Assembly (NCBI GenBank): GCA_950295325.1
Contig: OX485809.1
Span: forward strand, 39,589,081 to 39,653,080
Source of the DNA: Polytrichum commune
Taxonomy: Eukaryota; Streptophyta; Polytrichopsida; Polytrichales; Polytrichaceae
Length of the DNA stretch: 64,000 nucleotides
Direction: 5' to 3'
How positions within the stretch are numbered: position 1 is the first letter of the stretch; every line of letters begins with the position of its first letter. Position numbers and translations under genes: made by a program. Shown here one piece after another: positions 37,096 through 48,300 of the stretch. The notes beneath the pieces were generated by a model, which saw only the letters and a list, made by a program, of their open reading frames with translations, was not told the origin of the DNA and ran no database searches.

Positions 37096-37738
37096 CCTCC
37101 TCACTTTAGCACTCAAAACTGGGACATGTGTCATGGCATTATTGATTCTGGCATGATTGGAATTGAGTCCTAGCCTAATCAAAACTCCGGTACCCTATAG
37201 ATTGCCGATGGGTCCTCATCTGGAATAGGTGCCTCTACTATATACACGATTCATAAACTCCACAGGACAACTAACACTGAGTGATGATCTGCACAGCGTG
37301 TAATTGGGTACATTAAGGAGATCAAAAACATTCTCAAGTTTTGTAACTTGTGTGAGAACGGGAAAACATACAGCCGATTTGCAGGAGACTCCTGGCAAGC
37401 CCAAACTCGAATACATTCATCTCATGTCAATTGGACTCTGCAAATCATGTGATTTCGATGTCTTCATAAAGTACCGAAACAAATCATAAAACCATATGTT
37501 ACAGAAGGGCTATGATCTCCGGACATCCACAATTTGAGTGATCTGCAGTGCACTAATGGGGGAAAAAATTCAGGATTTTGTTTGGTTCCTGGAAAACACA
37601 CAGCAAATTTGTTGTAATAGTCACCCCTGACAAGCTATACTCCATTGATTATGTAAATTTAAAACTAATCTTCTGAATCATCTGGTCTCAATTGGAGTCA
37701 CTTTGCGAAAAACAATGTGATTCTACTCATGTTCATGT

Positions 37739-39461
37739 TCACGTGATACTCTTGGCCTTGTGATACGCAGTTGTGATGTTGAGGATTGTGTTTTGGTAGT
37801 CGGTCATGTCGAAGTATCCTCGAGTTACTGATTGAAAATCCCCAGTTCCTCCCAAGAAATGCAGTCTGCCGTATCCCGTGGTTTTGGTGTAAGCTGTGAA
37901 AGCGCCTTGGAAGTTCATGGTGCCATTGGCGAGCACCAGGGTGAGGCTGATGAGTGAGTTTCGTCCATCCAAGGAATTCTGCAAAACAGAGGTCCAATTA
38001 GAGTAAAGAATTTAGAGATGATTCTTCCGTAACGTACTGGCTGAAATCTGTCACCGGTATTGTTTCCTTTCTATGGTGCATAACATTGTTAAGGCTTTAT
38101 ATCTAAGTCGAGTGCCACGGGGAGAGTACCGGAAATCAAAGGCAGATATATTCAAGCCTCAAAATCGATGGAAGAGATCAACACCTATCTCTCTATCTCT
38201 CTATCTATCTATCTATGTATATATGTGCAATTTGAAGCCTTAATCTGAGAATGTGATGTGAAGGCAGCTTGATTTCATCTTATGTTCATCGGCATTAAAA
38301 CATTCCTGGAAATAAGCCTCTCGAATATTGGAGAGTTGTTCCTTGCGTCTAAATAGAAAGGGAACGAGCTAACAAGGCTTAGGAGTGTTTTGATTAAGAG
38401 GCTAACAAATTGGTGTGCTGATGCTGTTCATAGCCTGCACACTTTTATCCACTTCGTTGAACAAAGAACCACAATAAGCAGGAAGTCTAGTCGACGATTA
38501 CAACGCTAACTGCGCCGCACGGGGATGAGAACAATGTATAGAAGCTTGTCACTTGACTATGTTCTTCGGAAATCATTCCAGGAAATGAGCCTCTCGAATC
38601 TTGGAGTTTTTTTCCTTGACTCTAAACATGAGAAAGGGAACGAGCACATTGCAAGGCTTTAAGAATGTTTTGTGACAAAATAAAGGTATTGATGCTCAAA
38701 CACCTGCGCAGTTGCACGATCCACCTCATTGGACAGTGAAACGCAATAAGAAGCAGATTTAGCCTAGTCGATGATGGAATTTTCTGTTCTACTCTGTCGT
38801 ATGTTGAGCAATGGTTTTTTTCAATCCATGTAACATAAATTCGTCGTTTCCACGGTGCTTACTTTCAAGTCTCCACTCCATAGTTCATGGTTGAGTACTG
38901 CAGATAGTTCGCGCCACAACATACATATTGTACTCCTCTAGACTTAAGAATTCTACAATCCACCTAACTGAACAAAGGAAACACACGCAAAAAAAAAAGC
39001 AACCCTAGTAAATGATTGTCAATCGAACCGCAGCACCACATGCGCTTATGAAACAAAATGGATGGTACTCTTCTCTTGTGGTTCTGAAATCTGCATAGCT
39101 GTAAGTAAGTTTACAATGTTTTTGTGAAGTGAATCATAGTACTCACCACCACTTGGAGTCCTTGAGCACGGCCAACCATGGTGGAGTTGATGTCAGGCAA
39201 CACAGTGATGGGGTCATCGAAGACGGTAACGGCTCCCATCTTCGGCCCAGACTTAGTGTAATTGTCACTCCCTGCGAAGACCACCACATCTGACGCATTC
39301 CAACCGTCAATCGTGTCGTGCATGTAGTAGGGTCCGATTTGCTCATAGTAACTCTTCGGTTTGGTTACCTGCAGAGCTTCACACCACATTACGATGAACA
39401 ACATCTGAAACAACAATGCCACAAACACACCGTGGCCAGTACTAAACTTCGCCATCTCCAA
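37739..39461 (-). CDS. Dirigent-family secreted protein, two exons (paralogue 1)
   Basis: Minus-strand exons 39461-39147 and 37978-37739 join in phase 0 to give 184 aa, the usual dirigent length. Residues 1-30 form a signal peptide with a hydrophobic core (VFVALLFQMLFIVMW). Dirigent hallmarks follow: GPYYMHDTI, MGAVTVFDDPIT, STMVGRAQGLQVV, then SLDGRNSLISLTLVL and HFLGGTGDFQSVTRGYFD near the C-terminus. Several N-glycosylation sequons (NAS, NYT, NST, NGT, NIT) fit secretion to the wall. Dirigent proteins bind phenoxy radicals and steer their coupling (lignans, lignin-like polymers) or act in related cyclisations; the exact substrate cannot be read here. The 1168-bp intron has GTGAGT/CAG ends and an internal duplication. 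The second copy at 50126-51341 has the same intron position and phase. Confidence 0.9.
38185..38222. repeat. TCTA-type microsatellite in the dirigent 1 intron
   Basis: Interrupted (CTAT)n/(TCTC)n run starting near 38185 and ending in TGTATATATG. Confidence 0.85.
38300..38785. repeat. Tandem duplication in the dirigent 1 intron (~205-bp copies)
   Basis: Copies at about 38300-38505 and 38569-38785 share ATTCCNGGAAATNAGCCTCTC, AGAAAGGGAACGAGC, CAAGGCTT and CACAATAAG-AG-AG. A weaker third piece is near 38930-39020. The duplication accounts for much of the intron length. Confidence 0.7.
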
Positions 39462-39585
39462 CGAATTCCCAATTTCTCCTGGCCAACCTGCAGCAAAATC
39501 GCTGAGATATGGAAGGTTCTGTTGGTGGTTTGATACAGGGTTCGGAATCCCAACACATTGCTAGAAGAGATCATCGAGCTGTCGT

Positions 39586-39592
39586 TATATAT
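39586..39592 (-). promoter_or_regulatory. TATA box for dirigent gene 1
   Basis: On the minus strand the sequence reads CATATATAACG, with TATATAA about 125 bp upstream of the start codon at 39461. A leader of about 90-100 nt would follow. Confidence 0.5.
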
Positions 39593-39599
39593 GCAAACA

Positions 39600-41028
39600 A
39601 TTGGCGATCGAAACAGCGCCGAAGCTTAACCTAATTGACATGGAAGGTGGAATAGAGGTCCAGAAGTATGTCGCACGTGGAGAAAGAAGAAATCGAAAAG
39701 CAATATAGGCAGCAGGGATTATGATTATTATGTTTATGTTTATTATTATAATACCATGTAGTTGATAGGTGTCACTATAGCATTAACTTGTTGATTCCTT
39801 CTCAGTCGTGTATATTCTCTAAAGAATTACTTCCCACAATCTGCTGGAACTTTGGAAGGATTATACATGGAGCCAACACATAACTTACCTCCGCCCACTG
39901 CATGTAGCATGAGGACACCAAAAAGGTCATGTGATGAATATCATAACATTATAATTAGAGTTATTAAGGCGAGTCTTGTTGAAATTTTGAAACTGCGAAG
40001 AAGTAGTATGACTAGGAGTAGCTAGTATGAAACTGTAGCCAGTGTTTTGGAGAACGTGACGCCGGAACTTGACTGGAGTGCGAGAAGTGAGTTAGATGTT
40101 TTGAAGTTACTGGGCAGAAGCTAGAGAGAGAACTATTTGAGAGGTTGCGTGCTCGTCTCATCATACATAAGATTATTTCATTTTTGTCCACCGCGTCTGG
40201 AAATGACGGCCTTCAAAAAGAAACCCTTTTTAACATAGTGGTCAAGCCAAGCGATTTTGCTAAACGTAGTTATTCTTAATGGGATACATATAATGAGGAA
40301 ATATGACATCACACAAAATTGGCGACCTTGATATGACCAGACCACTATGTCCCATAATGGACAAGCGTTGTTTTGTCATCGAATGTAATAAGTGCCCAAT
40401 ACCCACCTCGTTGCTTTGACGATTCGATATATAGGTCGACGCCTATTACATCATGTTGCATGTGGCAGGACTTATGACATTCATCGCTTAGATCGATGAA
40501 CAATGAATTTTCCTGCGTGCAAACCGAGGGACAAACATGCCATCATACTTCCAAAATCTTCAAGAGCCAATGGTAGCAAGAAGTTTGAAGGAATTAGTTG
40601 GCTTTAACAACAAAAGAGTTACACTAACTTAGTCGAGAACATTTGTGAGGACCATTTTGACCAAGGTTGAAGTGGAAACAGGGGACAGAAGAGGAGAGTT
40701 GTTGGATCTCTAGTAACAGCCTTATTACAGTAACCCTTCTTCCCCATGGATGACAGCATGATGACGCTTACTGATGATATTTTTTTTGTGACACACAAAA
40801 CAGGCTACTTCCAGTTTCTAAAGGTGATGTGGAGGTATGACGCTTTTTATGAATCATCACAGTTGTGGGCTTGCAAGAAGTCTACAACTTTGTCAGAGGT
40901 CAAACATGTCGGGCCTTCCTTAGTAAACCCTGCCCAATGATTTCGGTCTCTGTCTGAGTCTTCCTGGGTCTCCCATAGATCTGTCTGTGAAGATCCAGGG
41001 GAGACTCGGACTTTTATTGCATGCAACA
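39600..41028. other. Intergenic; possible zinc-finger remnant
   Basis: No intact gene. On the plus strand about 40512-40665, with one in-frame stop, reads as a C..C..(about 45)..CEDHF arrangement like the zinc-binding frame of THAP-type DNA-binding domains, but the evidence is weak. Further on (40746-40937) is an unassigned 64-codon frame. Confidence 0.3.
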
Positions 41029-41511
41029 ACACTCTAAACTCCGTAGAGTATCACACCTGTGGCAACCAAAGTGCGCGTGATATTACGGAGTTTTGTAGTG
41101 TTAACATGGATGCATGATACTATGGAATTAGCGTAGCATGTGACATTATGGAATAACACAAAGGAGATGTGAGGACAATTCGAATTCGTCTCCCGTCACT
41201 TCCGTTTAGTGTGGTCCATTCCACTTGGCCTTCCTGGGCGATGTGGCGGACGCATGCACCGACATTCAACAAGTGGCAGATTAGGAAGAAGAAGGAGAAG
41301 GTGACACTCCACATGTTGACACATGGCGCAATGTGAGGGGTGTGGGTTGACTTCTTTGGTGGTTTGCATTAATGACAAATTTTGTGATATAAGGGAGAGA
41401 AATGTGACAATAAGGAGTGAGATTTGAACTATGAACATCCATTCCCCAGGGTTTCATGATATTAGAGAGTGTCTAACATTATGGATGTTGATATTACGGA
41501 GTTTAGGGTGT
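41029..41511. mobile_element. TIR element (483 bp), unclassified
   Basis: Left end ACACTCTAAACTCCGTA and right end inverse ACACCCTAAACTCCGTA match at 16 of 17 positions. Internally, ATATTACGGAGTTT at 41090 repeats the terminal motif. No target duplication was recognised and no transposase is encoded. Confidence 0.65.
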
Positions 41512-41905
41512 ACTAAAGTAGATGTGCCTACTTCAGTTACTTATCTTGATTGGACACCATGATCTAAGTGTTACGTGGTATGATGTGGCTTCAAGAACGA
41601 ACATCAAAAAGGTATGTCTTGAAAAGAGATTGGACTGTGTTCTCAAAATATGATAACCATTTTAGGTTTAATCGTCAACATAATTGAGGAAACCCATATG
41701 ACTATTTAATGAGCACAAGAATTTTCACTGTCATATTGAATAAGATATTCATATGATCTCTAATAATTTGAGGAAAGTGGTTGTGACCTTGATTTGGATT
41801 TGCTAACCATATCGTACTAATTATGTGTTTCATATCCTAGGAGAAGTGGCCTTAGTCGGACAAAAGTTACCATATGAGATCCATCTACCTTACCTCTAAG
41901 GATAC
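41512..41905 (+). repeat. Dispersed ~400-bp repeat (copy 2)
   Basis: Diverged direct copy of 36178-36595, starting right after the TIR element. Shared landmarks include GTAGATGTGCCTA, AAAAGAGATTGGACTGTG, AATAAGATATTCATATGA and TTTCATATCCTAGGAGA. Confidence 0.75.
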
Positions 41906-42678
41906 ACTACAATAGAATATGCCATGCCCACACAAGAGCTAGTCCTTGCCCCTTGGCATCATAAGGAGTCCTTCTTGATACGGAAAGTTTATATTTTTCC
42001 AAAATTTTACTTCTATCAAGAAGGATTTTTCATCTTACTCATAGTCACATCACTGGATGTAATGTACTGCAGTTCCACCCTATCCAGTTCACGGCATACA
42101 AAACATAAACACTTGACAAGATGGAAAGTCTCCCACCGTTGTGGGCCAAGCAATGGTCCTAGTGTGGGCATGCTACCGATACCTAAAGTACAAGGGGTTT
42201 TGGACATTGTATAGTCCACAATTTACGCGCTTGTTTTAATCATCCACCAAGTCTCCACCAAGACTTTCCTTGTGTGTTCTTGAAATTTGGACGTTCTAGG
42301 CCAGTCTTCTGTTTGAGTCTCCTGCAAAAAGTGAGCACCGGCTTGTGTAAGTAATTCCTTGGCCAACCCTAGCCTCTGCTCTTTCACCAAAAGAGTTGAA
42401 AGGAAAGAACACCGGAAGGTGCCTTTCAAGCCATTTGTCATAAACTAGTACTCTTTGATTTTATTTTATGTTGGCCACATGGCACTCATACATTGCTTGG
42501 GACCCGATCAAGTCCCATGTGGAAATCACACTCAAAATTTGGAAAGATGAACCAAAACGCACATGATGGTATTCGTTTTTGTGTTGTAGTGTTGGTTGGT
42601 CATGGCTTGGTCACCACTTCCTAGGCTGCATGGTAATTCTTGTGGGCTCCACTACATTTGCCAAGTAATATAGTTATG
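41906..42678. other. Intergenic, no gene seen
   Basis: Short open frames on both strands without recognisable features. No repeat partner noticed within the window. Confidence 0.5.
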
Positions 42679-42686
42679 GGTGGGTT

Positions 42687-43191
42687 CCCGGGTACGCAAC
42701 TCCCATATTATACGCAGGGGGCATCGTACTTAAAACGGCTTAGAGGACGGCTTTTGTAAAAATTATATCAAATTATATCAAATTAAAATGATCAAAAAGT
42801 TGGGTGAAGACCAAATTAAATAAAATGAGATGAAAAAAAAGTTGGGTTGCATATTTATTAAGCCTCCCATTAAAATTATAAGCCACGAATAGTTGCCTCC
42901 CATTAAAATTATAATTCATTCACAATGTTAAAATTTTATTAAAAAGTCCAAAAAGTTGGGTAGTTTGACCTATGGTACCTGTATTAAAAAAATCATATAA
43001 TTAGGTTTTAATGCAATTATATGCTTCAAAATATATTCATTTCCTATATATAATTACATTTTTGGATTCCTTGTTAGAAGGGCTACAAGGGTTTCCTACA
43101 TTAAAACAAATTGTATCACTCAATATTGGACTAAAACGCATTATAAGTGATTATAATCAGGACCATATAATACGGGAGTTGCGTACCCGGG
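42687..43191 (+). mobile_element. MITE family A copy 2 (505 bp) with perfect 8-bp duplication
   Basis: Same CCCGGGTACGCAACTCCC termini as the copy at 28626-29215, flanked by a perfect GGTGGGTT duplication (42679-42686 and 43192-43199). It is nearly identical to copy 1 apart from fewer internal tandem units, so one of the two gained or lost about 85 bp. The intact duplication suggests a fairly recent insertion. A 66-codon open frame at its right end is also present in copy 1. Confidence 0.93.
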
Positions 43192-43199
43192 GGTGGGTT

Positions 43200-44505
43200 G
43201 TTATGAAATGACATGCATGGATTGTCATGAAATTAAACCACAGGCTATATATGAGAAGTTTATGGAGAGAAACAAATGTATATGTATTAATGGCATGCTA
43301 TAAAATAGACTCGTGTATTTATAAAAATCTTTTTAATTTAAATTTCACTACATATACATAATAAACTCATGAATTAAATATGCCTTTATTGCATGTAAAA
43401 TCCATGTTCACTTTCTAATGAGAAAGTCATTGAATCATTTTTCCCCATCCATAGCATCCATCCACTCATTGATTATAATAATAATGAAAAAGACAAGAGC
43501 ACAATAACTTAGCCACAATCTAGACAGAAAAACTCAAGGGACCCCATGAGCACTCCAAGAGCCTTTAGCTTGTCCTAAAAACTCAAATGCAAACCGTAAC
43601 AAGAATGGTCAAGAGAGTCATTGAGGACTATTACCACATGACAACAATGGACAAAGATGTGAATTGGATGAAACTAACACATCTATTCTCAGTTTTTTCT
43701 CTAAACCCTAGGGGCCCTTTTGTACATCTACCTTTACTTTACAAAGGAGACAACCTTTTTGAATGTTCACACTAGAGAAAAATAATACCTCTCCCTTATG
43801 TACACTATGTACGCTAATGCCTCAAATATTACCCTTTCTTGCACTCACGTCGTTCATGCATGGTATGAAGAGTCCACCCCCTGGGGCTCTAGGTGATTGT
43901 GTCCAACATTATTATATGTAAGTTAGCATTTGACATAATATCATTAAGTGGCATATATAAAATACCATGGAAATAAGGGGCTAGATATGAAAAGATCACA
44001 TACCTTGCATTTCAATTATGAAGAATGGATGAATAATTGTTGATTTTTTTTGTAAGGAATCAAGGGATGGATGAAATCACTCATGAAAATTATCACCCTT
44101 AATAGCTTCTAGATGATGGTTGGCTTATTCTCCGTCTTCAAAAGAGCTTCAACCCAATGCACGGGACTTATAATTTATCATACACTTCAAGAAACTTTGA
44201 GTTTAGGGGATTGGGGAATTTATTCTACATATAAGTGACAGAGGGTATCATTTAATCAATCATTCAACAATTTAAAATTACCCATAGGGTGCTTACAGAC
44301 ACAACAATTTGCCATTATTCTGAAGATTAGCATTCCTTATATCTATTCTAGTAGATAAAATAACCCCCCATAAAATGCTACGTTATTGCAACTATATACT
44401 TATTCGAAGAGGGAGTGCCCCCTCACCTTGGGTTTGCATATACCCTACATTTCATTCTCCTCTCCATGTACTTGGTCAAGTGGTGTTCGCACAATGCCTA
44501 TACAA
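43200..44505. other. Intergenic; contains the inverted partner of the 33.1-kb repeat
   Basis: AT-rich, no gene. 43688-43885 is the partner of 33120-33318. Otherwise nothing recognisable. Confidence 0.5.
43688..43885 (+). repeat. Dispersed ~200-bp repeat, inverted partner of 33.1 kb (copy 2)
   Basis: Contains CCTTTTGTACATCTACCTTT, CTAATGCCTCAAATAT and GGTATGAAGAGTCCACC in the same order as the reverse complement of 33120-33318. Confidence 0.7.
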
Positions 44506-44508
44506 TCT

Positions 44509-45372
44509 AACCTCGTTAATACGACACTCATTTATACAACACCCTCGATATTATGACACATTTTTGCGAGACCGCTCTTTAGTTCAAAACTCCCTCTTTT
44601 ATACGACTACAACACTCGATAATGCAACATTTAGAATCTTTGTTTTGTCATATTAAAGAGGTAGCTAATACTAAAATTTCTTCCATCTATGTTATGTACA
44701 TCTAAAATACATCCATTTTCACTTGGGGACCACTTGGGAAACTTCACTTATCATTGGGAACTTAATGATAATTAGATGGAATCAAATGAACTTGGTGCTT
44801 TGATTTCAAAGTTGCAATTGGGTCATGATGAGATGTCAATCGAGACTTACAAGCAGATGGAGGGGAAGAGATTTTCAAGCTAGAATTGAATACTGATGAG
44901 TTGGTGGATACTACTTTGGGAACCAATTCTGCACAAAACTTTGATCTTAACGTTGATCTACATTCATTAAATGTGGATGATGTTGCTCCACCTACAATAA
45001 AGCTTACTGATGCCAAACGTCATGCATCATTGTTGTCTAGTTTCTTATTAGAAAACTCCTTATATTTTGGTATTATTGAAATTATTAGTTTTCAAAAGTT
45101 AGTAGGAAATTTAAATAAGATGACAGTTGCTAACTTGGGTAGGCAACACCAAAAATCTTTGGACTCTTATTTCAAGAGTTCTTGAGAATATTAGTATTTG
45201 TTTGGAGTTATGAATTATTATTTCATGCCATCTATAGTGCTTAAACTCGTTGTATATGTTTTTAAGCTCATATCACTTATGTTTTCGTATTCCCTCAATA
45301 ATACGACAACTTTACGCCATTTGTCATATTAATGAGAAGACGACACCTCAATAATACGACTTTTTTTGGTGT
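44509..45372 (+). mobile_element. Pogo/Tigger-like element remnant with transposase C-terminus
   Basis: The left end (AACCTCGTTAATACGACACT) and an inverted right end (CGTATTATTGAGG repeated twice before 45372) resemble the CCTCG-TATACGA termini of Tigger/pogo elements. Inside, 44886-45185 is open and ends in AKRHASLLSSFLLEN..RQHQKSLDSYFKSS, which resembles the C-terminal tail of Tigger/jerky-type transposases (a QTTLDSYF-like ending). The DNA-binding and DDE domains are missing. A deleted, non-autonomous copy. Confidence 0.6.
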
Positions 45373-45379
45373 TCGAGAA

Positions 45380-48300
45380 GAAGTCTATGGGCAATGAAAG
45401 CAGCTTCTGGCTTCTAGTGAGGCCACGTTGCCTGTGCGTTCTCGACCGTCGGATTTGACCGATGTAACCCTCCTCCCCTGATCTCCTCCGTTCCTGCCAC
45501 CACTCATCCCAAACGTGTCACACTAAAGAGGGAGAACAGTATCCCAAGTTGGGACAGAGCCATTAATATAATGTTCTAGTATATGTATTCTCTAGCCTGC
45601 GGCTCCAGTCAATTCCATACAACAACACAAAGCCAAAACTTGCGTCCCGGAAGTTGAAACTGAATTTTGTTGCAGTGGTACCACATGAAAATAACATACC
45701 CAGATATCAAATACATTTCGGATGATTCCACAGTCCACAATGCACATGTACCGTACTTTACAATAAATATTATATATGTTGATGTTTTATTACCACATGT
45801 GCATACTCTCAAAACGCGTACAATGTATGGGTGTGGTATAAAGTAGAAGAATGGAGGAATCCAAAGAAATGTACCAAAATCAAGGACTAGTAAATCCTGT
45901 ATTGGCAAGCAAAAGTGTTTGTACTTTCAAAGCAGATTGCAATTCTTGACTCCAACTATAAATTTGTTCCTCTTACTTAGTAACAAAGTGGGGGTAACAT
46001 GACACTAAAATGGTTGTGAAATGACCTCCATTTTGGGAGTCTAGCATGTGTTAGACAAATTTAGGGTTCCTTTGAATTTTGTCAAAATGCAGTCATTATG
46101 GACGCACTCTACAAGTAGGCTTTCAAACTTGTTATTGCAAGACACTTAGTCCTAAACATGCTTGAACTATGACCTACGTTGTAGTAGCTACACATAGGTT
46201 TACTTATAAAAGGTATGCACCCTAAGGTTGATTATTGAACCTAATCAATGGTCTATATGTTGTAAGAACAAAAATAGTCATTTCGTGAAATGGTCTTTTG
46301 TGTGTCTGTAGTTAACCCTAATATATATATATGTAGAATTCTAGTCATGCCTGAAGTGCAATTTGTCACTCAATTGGATGTCGTAACCCTTAAAGCACGT
46401 AGTGACTCAATGTGCAACATAAAAGCACAATGTCATGAGCCTCATCAAGTTTTAAAATCACAATTTCTAGCTTTATGGGTTCAAAACTTTATCTAAAAAT
46501 ACATTCTGCAATGTTCACACATGGTCAATCCTCTAGTTTGTCTTTTCAAGTGAGGCTCTGTGATTTAGATTGATCACCAACTTTGCAGTTGTTTGCCAAC
46601 TAGTCAATTAAGAATGAACAATCCACAGAGGCTTTGGTGTTCTCACACTCGTAAGAAAAAGGGGTCTTCTCAATACGACCCAATTTACACATTGTCGTCT
46701 GAAACTCATCAAAAACATCACATTTGTGTCGAAATGGTCACTTCGCCACACATCAAATGACACAAAATTCAATCACTTTTTATGGGTCCCAGGTGACGGC
46801 GAACGTATGTCAAACGGGCCATATCGAAAAGACCCCCTTTTACTACTACTGATATTCTCTCCCAAAAACGCGTCGTGGAGAGAACGGGAAGAAAAATAGT
46901 TCTAAACTATAGAATCGTGTGTGCACCAAAATTCTTGGAGACATTGATGCTAAAGAGATCAATCCTTTGCATAACAATTCCACTGTGGACACAATTTCTA
47001 AGCTGCAGGTTGAAAGTAAGTCTTATAAGCATCGAATCATACAGATCCCCTATAACTGCACTTGCCAATGATTCTACATCTCACATTCAAAGTCAATTAC
47101 ATCAAGACTATCACATTTGTCAAGTCTTGACAATCACACATGTAGTAGATAGAATCTTCATGCACACAGTTTGTCCACATTTAGATCCACAAATTGATGA
47201 CCTCATGTGTATGTTGAAGGTGGTTTGCAATATTCTCTGTAACCGATCGAAACCATATACAAATCTTGCACTTGTGCATATCCAATTTCCGACTCTAGTA
47301 CAACGAGGAATCAGGTGACTCCCATACACGCAGAAGGTGGGAATCATACACTGTGGGAATGATAACCTTTGAAATCGATCCCATGCCTGACCCTACAATG
47401 AATATGTTGTACACCTCTATATGTTGACGTTTTATTGCCACATATGCATACCACCAATAAATCTACTGAACATGAATGGTGGGATCTATATACAACGGTG
47501 CCCGTGGTGCTAGTGGGAAGTTTACAAAAGATGGTCACATGTTCAACCACCTTCTTAAAGAATAAGGTCACATGTCAAGCATTCTTTCCATGTCAAACAT
47601 GTGATAAAAGAAAGAGGAAAGAAATGTGAATAGGTGGGGGATTATAAGTGCAAAAGGTGGGCATGGTGGGGGGAATTAAGGAAGGTGCCCGGCATGGAGC
47701 TCAAGTGGCATCATGGCATGGCCAATAGGACAAAGTAAGATAATTCAGTTGAACAAAAGAGAAGATTCATTTCTTTTCCTTTTAACGTTCCATTGGGGTG
47801 TGATGGATGGCCATGGGGGTCTTATGAGCATGGGCATGGACATGAGTATTAATGCATATGGCAGGTTCACAAGGGCATGGGCCCAGGGGGTGACCTCTTC
47901 ATTAGAAACCTAAATGACGTGTGTGGATGAGTATGAAATTAAACCCCCTACAAACGAGACTTTTGTAGAGGAAAAAAAAATGTATACTTACTAACAACAA
48001 GCTAGAAAATAGACTTGTGTATTTATACTAAGCTTTTCAATTTAATGTGATAAATGCCTCCACTGCATTGTGTGTGTGTCAAACTACTGGCACTGTCAAA
48101 ATTCAATCAGCAACACATTTTCACCATGTACTCCATCAGTGGTGAACTTTCTGAATTTTCCATCTGGGATGGCAACTCTGTTACTGATGAAGTTTATTTC
48201 TGAAAATTTTATGATGCTTGTAAACCCCCACCAAAGGTTCATGATTGTGAAGAGATCAACATCATGTGAAACTTCTGCATCAAAGGATACAACTGTTAAT

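Noticed and set aside
40500-40670. THAP-like zinc finger
   Set aside because: Only the CEDHF end and one upstream Cys fit, there is an in-frame stop, and the conserved Trp and Pro could not be placed.
46875-47318. 147-codon plus-strand frame as a gene
   Set aside because: No domain, no signal peptide, no splice partners and AT-rich codons typical of surrounding non-coding DNA.
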